A DNA stretch of 64,000 nt from Rhodanobacter sp. (GTDB lineage Bacteria > Pseudomonadota > Gammaproteobacteria > Xanthomonadales > Rhodanobacteraceae). A program made the translations under genes and the position numbers. Positions 51,420-60,631 of this stretch are shown piece after piece. The DNA is taken from contig SCSE01000042.1 of assembly GCA_004298015.1 (NCBI GenBank), forward strand, positions 60,820-124,819, in the 5' to 3' direction. Within the stretch, counting starts at the first letter, position 1; each line of letters starts with the position of its first letter. Under the pieces are notes generated by a model, which had not been told where the DNA came from, searched no databases, and was given only the letters and a program-made list of their open reading frames with translations.

Positions 51420-52703
51420 TCAGGCGTGGGGTGCGGGATCTTCAATCTTCTTGATCGGGCCGGTGATCACCCACGTCGCAATCAGCGCCATTGGCACCAA
51501 AGCGGCGACCAGGATAAAAATCGGTGCGTAGGAAACCTTGGTCATCGCGGGGACGAGCCAGGTGGTGAGCAGCGTGCCGGCCACGGCGGCCATGCCGCTG
51601 ATGCCCGCCAGCGAGCCCACCGACTTGCCGCCAAAGATGTCGCCGGGCAGGGTCTGCACGTTGCCGATGGCTACCTGGAAGCCGAATAGCACGGCGGCGA
51701 TGGTGAGCACGGCGAACACCGGGTTGGTAGCCAGCACCGCACCGAGCAGGGCAGGGCCCATGATCACGCAGCCCACCGTAATGGCCCACTTGCGCGCGCG
51801 ATCCACGCTCCAACCGGCCGCGATCAGCTTGCCTGACAACCATCCTCCGGCCAGGCTGCCAATGGCGGCGCCCACGTAAGGGACCCAGGCGAAGATGCCG
51901 ATCTGCTTGATGTCGAATCCGAAGGTCTCGGCCAGGTAGATCGGCAACCAGGACACGAACAGCCACCAGATCGGATCCAGGAAGAAGCGCGACATCACGA
52001 TGCCCCAGCTCTGTCGGTGCGACATCAGTTGGCGCAGGGTCGGCATGTATTCCGCTACCGATGGGGTCTGCTCACGGGTGGTGCGATCGGCAATCAACAG
52101 GCGTTCGGCTTCGCTGACCCACGGGTGCTTGTCCGGTCCTGCGCGGTAGACCAGCAGCCATGGCAATAGCCACAGGAAACCGATCGACCCAACCAGCACG
52201 AAGGTGCCGCGCCAACCCAGCCACAAGTAGAGAAACGCAATCAGCGGTGCCGAAATGATCGCGCCCACCGAGGCACCAGCATTGAAGATGCCTTGCGCCA
52301 GCGCGCGCTCGTGCGCCGGGAACCATTCGGCATTCGCCTTCACCACGCCCGGCCACGCACCGGCTTCGCTCAGACCGAGCATGGCGCGCACGATGCTGAA
52401 AGACAGGATCGAATGCGTGACTGAATGCAGCGCGATGGAGATCGACCACATGCCGATGGACAGCGCAAAGCCGAGCCGCGTGCCGATGATGTCGAACAGC
52501 CGTCCAAACAGGAACTGGCCGGCGGCATAGGCCAGCATGAACACCGTCACCAGCAAGGCATAGTCATCCTTGGTGGCGCCCACGTCCCTGGCGATCGCCG
52601 GCCACATCACCGCCAGTGCATTGCGGTCGATGTAATTGATGACGGTTGCCAGCGCGATCAGTCCGATGATCAGCCAGCGCACGCCTGTACGGACCCGACT
52701 CAC
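51420..52703 (-). CDS. MFS transporter, ExuT-like hexuronate/anion:cation symporter
   Basis: The 427-residue transporter has twelve helices and the ACS-family N-terminal pattern RWLIIGLIALATVINYIDRNALAVMWP. FSIVRAMLGLSEAGAWPGVVKANAEWFP and SVGAIISAPLIAFLYLWLGWRGTF are typical of ExuT and glucarate/galactonate porters. It is expected to carry monomeric hexuronate across the inner membrane. Its start overlaps the PL17 stop as ATGA, so lyase and transporter are translated together. Confidence 0.87.
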   Translation of the reverse strand: MSRVRTGVRWLIIGLIALATVINYIDRNALAVMWPAIARDVGATKDDYALLVTVFMLAYAAGQFLFGRLFDIIGTRLGFALSIGMWSISIALHSVTHSILSFSIVRAMLGLSEAGAWPGVVKANAEWFPAHERALAQGIFNAGASVGAIISAPLIAFLYLWLGWRGTFVLVGSIGFLWLLPWLLVYRAGPDKHPWVSEAERLLIADRTTREQTPSVAEYMPTLRQLMSHRQSWGIVMSRFFLDPIWWLFVSWLPIYLAETFGFDIKQIGIFAWVPYVGAAIGSLAGGWLSGKLIAAGWSVDRARKWAITVGCVIMGPALLGAVLATNPVFAVLTIAAVLFGFQVAIGNVQTLPGDIFGGKSVGSLAGISGMAAVAGTLLTTWLVPAMTKVSYAPIFILVAALVPMALIATWVITGPIKKIEDPAPHA

Positions 52704-54979
52704 GATGACGTCTTGCCGTCAGCGCCGGCCTTGGCGGTGCCCGACTTGGCATCGAAGCGCGCCCAGCCGCCAGTCCAGCGGTAGTCGTAACCCTTGCCGC
52801 TGACGTGATGCCTGGCGCTGGCAGCGGAGGGGTCGTTGGCCACGCCCAGGGCCAGCGTCTTGCCCCCCTCGAGGGTCAGCACAATCACCTGGGCATCCTT
52901 GCCGTCCAGGCGGACCATGTCATCGATGCGACTGTTTTCGCCGCTGGTGGTTTCGGTATCGCCGTTGTACATGCCATGCGGCTCCAGCACGCTGAAGAAC
53001 GTCGCGTCGCGCTGGCCGTCCATGCGTCGGAGCAATGTCATCTGCCCATGGCGCAGGTCGAAGTTGGGATCGTTGGCACCCAGCTCAGCCACGATCACGC
53101 TGGTTGGCGCACTGGCTCCGAAGCGGTAGGAATAGAACCGACCCCCCAGCAACCACTCGAACGTGCGCTGTTTACCGGTCGGAGAAGATGTAGCGTCGAC
53201 CCACAGATGCTGGTAGCCATTGGCCTTGCCCAGAATCCGGCGTTGCGCCACGTCGTGCGTGGTCTTGAAACCCAACTGGGCGATATGACCGGCGAAATGC
53301 AGCGGCAGGTCATAGCGCGCGGGCTTGTCGCCGTGCACGCGCAGCAGGTCGACGACGATCGGGTAGCGCAGATCCGCATCCTTCAGCAGCGCCAGCGTGC
53401 GGGTGAAGCTGACTCCCTTGAAGGCGCCAACCATGCGCGCGGAGGAAATCTGCGTGTCGCCGGTCACCGCGAACAGCAACTGCTTCGGCGGCAATTTCGC
53501 GCCGACATGCCAATTGCCGCCGTAATCGCTGGTTTCATTGACCACCAGGGTATTGTGGGCAATCGTCTGCTTGGCCCAGCTGGTGTTCTCCGGCAGATAT
53601 ATCCCGCCCTGCTTGACCTTGATGTTGAGGAATCGTGCGGAGCCGTAGTCGGTCACGACGGGATGGCCGTGGTCATAAAACAGCCAGTTGAGCTTGTCGA
53701 AGTGCCCATGACCCATGCCCATCGCGGTGTTTTTCATCACCAGCGTCTGGCCATCGGCACCACCCATGCGCATGATCGCCAGGCCGCCCTGGTGGCCATC
53801 CGGGCCGTCACGCAGCAGGATCGGGTGGAAGTCGAACGGCTTGGCCTTGCCGGCCTGCAACGCTTCGGAGACCTCCAGTCCGCCGGGTGTCAGCACCGTG
53901 CGCCCCTGCTCCTGCGCGATCGACAGCAGCCGGTTGTCGTGCGTCTGGGCATAGGTGGTGGCGATTCCCTGGACCACTTCACCGCTGTCCAGCCCCTTGC
54001 GCAGGGAGTCATCTATCGGGAAAAAGAGTCCCGAGTAGGTCTGCTGGACCAGCGCATCGACCGTCTTCAGCAAGGCGCCGTCATGGCGCTGAAAAATCTT
54101 GAGCTTTGGATCGTTTTGCTGTGCCGCATCGGCAAAAACCATCCACGGCTCCATCGCATAACGTGCGTAGTAGGGGCCTTCCCGGTAGTAGCCGTCCGGT
54201 GAGTACAACTGGTGGAGCTGCCTGAGCAAGCCGGTCTTGCCGTCCTCGTGAAGTCCCAGCAGTGATTCCTTGGCCAGCGTCGGGTCACGCAGCACGAGGC
54301 CAGTCATGTAGACGCCGGCATCGTCCCAGGTCGCGTGGTTGTGGATACGGTCGAAAACTTCCGGGTTCTCGACGGACAGGAAATGCGCCATGCGCCGGAA
54401 GACGTTGTCGTCGATGTCGCGCCGATCCTTTTCACTAAGCGTGTCGCGGATCGCGTCGTAACCCTGGATGGAATTGACCAGCCACACCGAATCGTTGAGC
54501 ACCTGCCAGAACAGTACGCCGGCATGTTGACCGTGACCGCCCGGGTTCCGGCCCAGCGTGGGATACAGCTTCGCGTATTTCAGCAGGATGTCGCGCGCGA
54601 AATCGGCGTAGGCATGGTTGCCGGTAAGGCGATACAGGGTGCCGGCGGCCTTGATCAACTTGTAGTTGCGCTTGTGCTGTTGCTGCGAATACCCGCCGGC
54701 AAGACCCTTCGGTACCGGCACGTGGAAGCCGTCAGCCATTGCCTTGCGAACCGACGTGGTCAGCAGCGCCTGGGTGTGTGCGAACAGCGGCGAATGCGGG
54801 CCTTGCTCGGCCATGCGGCGCCATTGCGCCGCGGAGATGAGTATCGGCGCGGCGTCATCGGCACGAATGCCTGCTTTCAACGCAGCCGGGGACGCGGCAT
54901 GAGCGGGCGTGGGCAGCAGCAACGGCGACACGCAGGTCACTGCAAACAACAGGGCGGTAACGGAGTAGCGGCTTTTCAT
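52700..54979 (-). CDS. Exported PL17-type oligo-alginate lyase (heparinase II/III fold)
   Basis: The 759-residue enzyme has a signal peptide (VTALLFAVTCVSPLLLPTPAHA), an alpha/alpha barrel (about 40-390) and a C-terminal heparinase II/III beta-sandwich. H213-N214-H215 in RIHNHATWDDAGVY lie at the position of the PL17 Asn-His pair, and YYREGPYYARYAMEPW and GMGHGHFDKLNWLFYDHG are family hallmarks. PL17 enzymes remove unsaturated uronate monomers from alginate oligomers, and the product needs reduction before KdgK can act. Related families (PL12, PL15, PL21) share the fold, so alginate is the best rather than a proven substrate. Confidence 0.83.
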   Translation of the reverse strand: MKSRYSVTALLFAVTCVSPLLLPTPAHAASPAALKAGIRADDAAPILISAAQWRRMAEQGPHSPLFAHTQALLTTSVRKAMADGFHVPVPKGLAGGYSQQQHKRNYKLIKAAGTLYRLTGNHAYADFARDILLKYAKLYPTLGRNPGGHGQHAGVLFWQVLNDSVWLVNSIQGYDAIRDTLSEKDRRDIDDNVFRRMAHFLSVENPEVFDRIHNHATWDDAGVYMTGLVLRDPTLAKESLLGLHEDGKTGLLRQLHQLYSPDGYYREGPYYARYAMEPWMVFADAAQQNDPKLKIFQRHDGALLKTVDALVQQTYSGLFFPIDDSLRKGLDSGEVVQGIATTYAQTHDNRLLSIAQEQGRTVLTPGGLEVSEALQAGKAKPFDFHPILLRDGPDGHQGGLAIMRMGGADGQTLVMKNTAMGMGHGHFDKLNWLFYDHGHPVVTDYGSARFLNIKVKQGGIYLPENTSWAKQTIAHNTLVVNETSDYGGNWHVGAKLPPKQLLFAVTGDTQISSARMVGAFKGVSFTRTLALLKDADLRYPIVVDLLRVHGDKPARYDLPLHFAGHIAQLGFKTTHDVAQRRILGKANGYQHLWVDATSSPTGKQRTFEWLLGGRFYSYRFGASAPTSVIVAELGANDPNFDLRHGQMTLLRRMDGQRDATFFSVLEPHGMYNGDTETTSGENSRIDDMVRLDGKDAQVIVLTLEGGKTLALGVANDPSAASARHHVSGKGYDYRWTGGWARFDAKSGTAKAGADGKTSS

Positions 54980-55107
54980 CGGGAGGCCTCGGTGACGATG
55001 TCTGACGGCATAGGGGGTGTGTTCGTGAACGTATGGTGCGTGTCGATCAGCAGCGGGTTGGCGACGCTGTAGGTGCAGCGGATGGCGCTACCGTCGACCA
55101 ATCCACT
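54976..55107 (-). pseudogene. C-terminal fragment of an unknown gene upstream of the lyase
   Basis: A frame reading SGLVDGSAIRCTYSVANPLL then IDTHHTFTNTPPMPSDIVTE ends in a TGA that overlaps the lyase start as ATGA. Third codon positions are strongly G/C, as in real genes here, but upstream sequence in the same frame loses this pattern and no start is evident. It looks like the surviving tail of a gene once translationally coupled to the lyase. I do not recognise its family. Confidence 0.4.
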
Positions 55108-55347
55108 GAGGCGGTTCGGGAAGTCCCCGCATTGGCCACGACGATGGTCCCGCGGCACGGCGCTCGGCCAGGTCGGCGGACTGCTGTCTCGGTACACACC
55201 AGCTATCGGATCGCTGCGGCAAGGTTGCACGCCCATTCCTATCGGATGATGGCCAAAGTGGTCAGCGGGCTTGGAAGACACGATGGTTGCCAGTTCACAC
55301 TTATATCCACGGGCTAAGTTGCGCTTCAAGTCGAGCTGTTTGAGCTA
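55108..55347. other. Region upstream of the lyase
   Basis: No gene is recognised between the fragment at 54976-55107 and the AT-rich operator region. Open frames exist on both strands but lack motifs. Confidence 0.35.
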
Positions 55348-55490
55348 GGGTATACCCTGTATTGAGGCTTGTCTACATACCAATGATGATATTTTGGACA
55401 GGTTATTTGGTATGCACAATATGTCGAGATATCGCAATCGATCTTAGATATTTGGTATGTTCAATAGGTAGTGCGAAACAACATACCGAA
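55348..55490. promoter_or_regulatory. Operator cluster for a GntR/UxuR-type regulator
   Basis: This unusually AT-rich stretch contains GGGTATACCC (55348-55357), CATACCAA (from 55376), TTTGGTATG (55406-55414), TTTGGTATG again (55451-55459), and CATACCGAA (from 55482). The half-sites form two outward-and-inward facing pairs. UxuR/ExuR regulators of hexuronate genes bind TTGGTATACCAA-like sites, so these are probable operators of the FadR-type regulator at 60632-61384. A TTGACA follows at 55494. Confidence 0.6.
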
Positions 55491-55917
55491 TGCTTGACAT
55501 ATTCGATTAATAGGTAAACCATGTGGTAAGTCAGCAATGACGGCATCACGAATTCACCTCGGGAGGGGGCGTGAAAACACATCACTCACTGGCAGCGGCC
55601 CAGCGATTCAAGCCCGGCGTGCTGATCATCGCTTTGCCATCTGCGCCTCGCGCTCCGGCGATTCAGGTTCGCGGCCCACTCCAAGAGGCACAGAACGGCA
55701 TCACGGACGGTCAGCCATGGGCGTTGGCCAGGAAGTCGCAAGGGGCAGCCACGCCAGCGGATACGTTGCGATCCAGGCATGCGACGGCGCAAACGGCCCC
55801 CGGCAAGATGGCTACCTTGAAGCAGGTGACGGTCACTGGCCTGCTTGGCTTGGTCGAGTCTTCCATAGGCCAGAGGTGCGATGCGGGCGTGGTGGCACTG
55901 GATGCGCAGCAGCGGCT

Positions 55918-56620
55918 GGGCGCTGTCGTACAAATCGACACGCACGAGTATCCGCCAGGATCACGGCTCCCCGCCGAGTGCGACCGGGCTGGACGCTTTG
56001 GCGTCGGCCGCGTCAGCATGCGTAACGCAGCCATGGCGCTCGACGCTCAGGAACGGCGTGAAATCGAGCCCGGATCGGTTGCTTGCATCAGAAAACCATC
56101 GGCTGATACAGCAAGCATTTTCCCTGGGGTGTCAGCGTTTGACCTGACTCCGGTACCTGCGCTGATCGAATCTGAAGCTGCCGCATTGGCGGCAGGCCGC
56201 GTAAGCGGGGGCGACGAGCTTGCGGCGCTCGACAAGCCGATTGGCGCGATGTGCGATGGACGCGCATTGACGGAAGCCGCCGGGGAAGCGGTTCGAATGT
56301 TCCATCTTGCCATCGCACGCCTAACGGGCAATCCGCTCATTGATTGCAGCATTCGGCAATTCGGGCGGATGCGCATCGAACTGCCGCATGCGCACGAGGC
56401 GATTGTGCGAATAGGTCGCGACGACCACGTGTCGCATAACGACGAGCACGTGGAGGTCCCTGCTGCCTTTACGAGCCGAGATCTATCCGGACCCCGAGAC
56501 GCGATGCGAGGTGATGCCACCTTTTTTGCCTCTTCGATCCTCTGCTGGAAGCCATGGCGCGCGAGACGCTGGCCCAGCTTTGCGCGCGCATTAAGCGTGA
56601 TTTCGACCCGTTTCAGGACG
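55918..56620 (+). pseudogene. Degraded duplicate of the GntR/FadR regulator
   Basis: Translation here (PPGSRLPAECDRAGRFGVGR, then ALDAQERREIEPGS, SAFDLTPVPALIESEAAALA and MFHLAIARLTGNPLIDCSI) follows the intact regulator at 60632-61384 residue by residue. The helix-turn-helix is damaged: GVSRVTVRE became GVGRVSMRN. The N-terminal helix is lost, and a small insertion near 56510-56518 shifts the frame before the last segment (CLFDPLLEAMARETLAQLCA in the next frame). A longer open frame (55571-56719) exists by chance around it. It lies just upstream of the TonB receptor, with the intact copy just downstream. Confidence 0.75.
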
Positions 56621-56849
56621 CTGCCAGAACATCTGCATTGCAGGTGGGCTATCGGGGCATTGCCATGTATGGCCTTTCAGGAAATCGACCGGCTGTTTTC
56701 ATTTGCAGGCAGCGGATAACACTTTGGTAGTGGCATCAAACGATCACTTTGTATCAACCGGCAACTGTATCGCGCGCCATCGGTAGACCATTAGCCCCAC
56801 GGCATGGTGACCGGGTGCGGGTTAAATGCGTAAAAGACGGAGACTAACC

Positions 56850-59800
56850 ATGATAACTGTATGCAAGACGGCACTTTTTGTTGGTATTGCGGCGGCTCTG
56901 GCGGCCAGCGGCGCCGCGTATGGAGCAGTCGCTCCAGGCGGCGCCAGCACCCAGGGCAGCTCGCAAGAGCAGGCCAGCAGCAGTGGCCAGGCCGTGACCG
57001 ATGCTGCTGTGAACAAGGCCAGCCGCGGCGCGAAGCATGGGCACAAGACGGCCAAGCCGCCGGTGCAACAGCTCCAGGCTGTTCAAGTGGTAGGCCTCCG
57101 TCGTTCGACCATGAAGGCGATCGAACTCAAGCGTACAGCGCCAGGCATTCAGGACAGTATTTCCGAGGTGGGCATTGGTCAGCTTCCCGATGTGACCATT
57201 GCGGACTCGCTGAGCCGAATCACGGGTGTGCAGGTCGACCACGTTGCTGGCGAGGGCGCGACTATCAACATACGCGGTCTCCCCGAGGTAAGTACGCTGG
57301 TCAATGGCGAGGCGTTCGTCACCGCCGACAACATCTACTCCATTCAACCGAATTTCGAGACCCTGCCCTCGGAGCTGTTTTCGGGAGCCGATGTATTGAA
57401 GTCGGCTACCGCCAATAACCTGACCTCGGGAATCTCCGGAACCATCAATTTGCGTACGCGCCGCCCCTGGGATCTACCTTTCGGGTGGACGGTGAATGGC
57501 ACGGTCGAGGGCGGAAGAGGCTCGGTCACCAAAAAAACCGAGCCCAGTGGCAACGTATTGATCGGCTATAACGATCAGGGCAACTGGGGAATACTGCTGG
57601 CGGCGTCCTATTCGGACTTCGCCCACAATTACAGCAACCAGGGCTGGAGGGATAACGGCGTGATTGCCGGCGAGAACTCGAGTTCCGCGACCAGTACCTA
57701 TGGCTATCTGAAAGGCTGGAGCGGATTCCCGGTGCCACCGGGTGTCGTCAGCCTGCCCAATGGGGGTGTGGACGTCAATGGTGATGGCACGTCCAACGGC
57801 GCGTTTTACAGTCCGCCGCGGTTCCTGGCTGCCAACGAGGTAGTGCAACCCAAGCGGACCGGACTGAACAGTTCGTTCCAGATGGACCTGGGTAGTGGGT
57901 TCACGGTGACAGCGGACGGGTTTTACTCCACCCAGACAACCAGTGACCTGACGTCGTCCATCATTTCCCTGCCGGTCAACCAGCGGGCACCAACCAGCCT
58001 GCCGGCGGTGTCCACGCCCACCAACGCCCTTTTGACCAATAACACCAACTCGCCGGGCGTGCAGTCGGGCAACTGGGCTCAGACGTTCAACACCGTGCAA
58101 GACTACAATGTCTGGGTTGGCGATATGGAGCCGGAATCGAAGGCCGTAAAAACCCGTTCCATTTCAAGAAATTTTGACGTCGCCCTCAACTTCGACAACG
58201 GCGGTGCGCTCACGGGAAACCTGCGCTTTGTCAATGCGACGGCGAGCCAGTTGATGAATGAGGCAACGATCGATCTGTCCAGCGGCAACGGTGTGGAGTG
58301 GCCGAATGCCCTCATGCCGGGGGTGACACTTCCGCCTACCGTGTACGTTCATCCAGCCAACATGGGCGGAAATTTTCCGTTCAACCCGAACGGGTCCGTC
58401 CCGTACTCGTATGCGATGAATGCGAACTTCGGCGGGACCAATCCTGTCGTCAGCTTCCCTGCCGCCGTAGCGTCGAGCCTCGCTCAGCAAAGTTCGTACG
58501 CAGTCAAGGGCGTATATGGTGACGGTAGCAGCGCCCATGCCGGCATGAATGTGATCCGTGCTGACGGGCATTATCACTTCAGCGATCAATTTAACGTGGA
58601 CTTCGGCTTGCGCAACAGCATCCGTTCGGCCGACCTCAACACCTATGTCTTTGGTTCACGGGTGTATGCGGGAAATGGTGCCTCGGACCCGGCAGGTTGC
58701 CTGGTGAGGTTCAACACGGCCAACCGTACAGTGGATGGAGAAGGTGTCCCGGGCGCGTGTACGGCAGGTAACGCATACGGGTATTTCCGCGCCAACCAAC
58801 TTGCAGGTCCGCTGGCGCAGCTGCCAGGCATTATCAGCTCAAATCTTCAAAAGCTGGTCAATCCCGGCCAAGTCTCCGGAATGGTCGGCTATGCGATCAA
58901 CCCCAATTCGATGAAAAACCCGTATCAGTGGTACAACACGGTCACGGGCGGTACCGCGACGCAGGTTGCTGACACCGCGCAAAGCTGGAATGTGCTGCTC
59001 AAGGAGCGCACTGCCTACGGCCAGGCGAATTTCAACGGCGATCTGGCGGGCCACTCCTTCAGCGGCAACTTCGGCGTCCGGATCGTCCGGACGAATCTGG
59101 GGGTCACTCAAAACCTCAGCGGTATGCCGCAACCGTATGGGTTCAAGCCGCTGCCGGGGGGTACCGTTCATACGGGCCGACAGTACACGGATATTTTGCC
59201 GGCGATCAACGTCGCAATAGACTTGACGCCAAAGCTGGTGCTGCGCCTGGCGGAAGCCAAGAACATGATGCCGCTGTCGCTTAACGAGTGGGGTGGTGGC
59301 TTCAAGACCAATTATCAAAGCGTGACGACGAATGGGCAGACCGTGCAGGCAATCACGTCGGCTTCGTCCAGTGGCAATCCAAATCTCAAGCCGTGGCGGT
59401 CCACCAATTACGGTGCGTCGCTTGAGTACTACATGAACCCCGGCAGCATGTTGAGCCTTGCGTGGTTCAGAATCAACATGGCCAGCTTCATTGTGAACAG
59501 CTCTGTCATAAACTGCAGCCTGCCGGATGAGGATGGTGTAGTCCGCAACCGCTGCATCGGTGTTACCCAGCCCGTGCAGGGCACTGGAGCCGTTATCCAG
59601 GGCTTTGAAGGGGATTATCGGCAGGCGTTCACATTTTTGCCGGGTTTCCTGTCGCATACCGGGATGGAAATCAACGCGACGTGGGCGCCTAGCAATACGG
59701 GCAAGACGGACCTGGCCGGCCATGCCATTCCGTTTCAGGACAATTCCAAGAAAAGTGGAAACCTGATTATCTGGTATCAACATGGTCCCTTGCAGGTGCG

Positions 59801-60059
59801 CTTGGCGGGCAATTATCGGAGCCAGAAGGCCGTATCCTCCAATTACGCGGGCATCAACGGGTTTGAGCTGTACCAGATGCCGACGAAGCGACTGGATGCA
59901 AGTGTTACCTACCAGGTCAACAGGCATCTTCAGGTGTTCTTGCAGGGTCAGAATTTGACGAACGAACGCCAATCGTATTTCTGGGTCTGGCCGAATGAGA
60001 AATTCACTTCGCGACTGTCCGAGCGGTATTTCATGCTGGGCGCGCGCCTGAAGCTGTAA
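56850..60059 (+). CDS. TonB-dependent receptor (Xanthomonas/Caulobacter carbohydrate type)
   Basis: The 1069-residue outer-membrane receptor has a signal peptide (ITVCKTALFVGIAAALAASG), a Gly/Ser/Gln-rich spacer, a TonB-box-like LQAVQVVGL, and a plug domain (RTAPGIQDSISEVGIGQLPD...ADSLSRITGVQVD...INIRGLPEV). A 22-strand barrel follows, ending FMLGARLKL. It belongs to the large receptors linked to carbohydrate import in Xanthomonas and Caulobacter. The substrate is probably the oligosaccharide cut by the PL17 enzyme. ATG 56850 has a GGAG ribosome site; ATG 56826 (MRKRRRLT) would add eight residues. Confidence 0.88.
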   Translation: MITVCKTALFVGIAAALAASGAAYGAVAPGGASTQGSSQEQASSSGQAVTDAAVNKASRGAKHGHKTAKPPVQQLQAVQVVGLRRSTMKAIELKRTAPGIQDSISEVGIGQLPDVTIADSLSRITGVQVDHVAGEGATINIRGLPEVSTLVNGEAFVTADNIYSIQPNFETLPSELFSGADVLKSATANNLTSGISGTINLRTRRPWDLPFGWTVNGTVEGGRGSVTKKTEPSGNVLIGYNDQGNWGILLAASYSDFAHNYSNQGWRDNGVIAGENSSSATSTYGYLKGWSGFPVPPGVVSLPNGGVDVNGDGTSNGAFYSPPRFLAANEVVQPKRTGLNSSFQMDLGSGFTVTADGFYSTQTTSDLTSSIISLPVNQRAPTSLPAVSTPTNALLTNNTNSPGVQSGNWAQTFNTVQDYNVWVGDMEPESKAVKTRSISRNFDVALNFDNGGALTGNLRFVNATASQLMNEATIDLSSGNGVEWPNALMPGVTLPPTVYVHPANMGGNFPFNPNGSVPYSYAMNANFGGTNPVVSFPAAVASSLAQQSSYAVKGVYGDGSSAHAGMNVIRADGHYHFSDQFNVDFGLRNSIRSADLNTYVFGSRVYAGNGASDPAGCLVRFNTANRTVDGEGVPGACTAGNAYGYFRANQLAGPLAQLPGIISSNLQKLVNPGQVSGMVGYAINPNSMKNPYQWYNTVTGGTATQVADTAQSWNVLLKERTAYGQANFNGDLAGHSFSGNFGVRIVRTNLGVTQNLSGMPQPYGFKPLPGGTVHTGRQYTDILPAINVAIDLTPKLVLRLAEAKNMMPLSLNEWGGGFKTNYQSVTTNGQTVQAITSASSSGNPNLKPWRSTNYGASLEYYMNPGSMLSLAWFRINMASFIVNSSVINCSLPDEDGVVRNRCIGVTQPVQGTGAVIQGFEGDYRQAFTFLPGFLSHTGMEINATWAPSNTGKTDLAGHAIPFQDNSKKSGNLIIWYQHGPLQVRLAGNYRSQKAVSSNYAGINGFELYQMPTKRLDASVTYQVNRHLQVFLQGQNLTNERQSYFWVWPNEKFTSRLSERYFMLGARLKL

Positions 60060-60631
60060 GGTGGAACCTGTCACAACGGCACGGGAAATGTGAAGGTGGT
60101 GCAGTCTCCCCAGTGGATTCAACCGGCGACGGGGCGAAGTGGCATCGGGGAGGCTGCGCCATGAACGAGGATTGCGATGCCGCGGGTGCGGTCGCTCGGA
60201 AGTGATCCGTACCGTCGCCGTTTAAAAGACATAGCGGGCCGAATTCATCATGGGGGGCATTTCCAGCATCACCCATAGGAAGGCGGTTAAACCGTTGTCC
60301 TTCAACCAGCGCCGGAGTCAAGTTGGCATGCCGGGCAGCTCCACCGTTTCGAGAATCGCCGTATCCCCGGTAGCGGGAAACCCAGTTTGAGGCCTGTCCG
60401 GGCCATAAACCTCGATGGAGGCATCCACTCTCACCCATAAGCCCCAGCTCGCACACTTACCATCCAGGGCGGCTTTCGGGCGCACCAAAGCTTATGGACG
60501 CAGTATCATGTGGATGCACGCTATCGCTTCCGAGCCGGCCGGGAAAGGGGGCTTGAGCCAGCTCCATTTTCTCGGGTAGGAGATGCTGCCAGTGTGCGCT
60601 TTGCCCCTTCCGCCATGACAAACATTCAAAC
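60060..60631. other. Intergenic region between receptor and regulator genes
   Basis: No gene I can support is present in these 572 bases. A reverse-strand frame (to about 60456) has no recognisable domain. No clear terminator follows the receptor, and no TTTGGTATG-type site was seen here. Confidence 0.4.

Noticed and set aside
55571..56719. A 382-residue protein-coding gene upstream of the receptor
   Set aside because: Only the part from about 55918 resembles a protein family (GntR/FadR). Its DNA-binding residues are altered and the last segment is in another frame, so I treat it as a pseudogene rather than a gene.
60031..60456. Reverse-strand open frame after the receptor gene
   Set aside because: No domain, no ribosome site, and it overlaps the end of the receptor gene; left as unexplained intergenic sequence.
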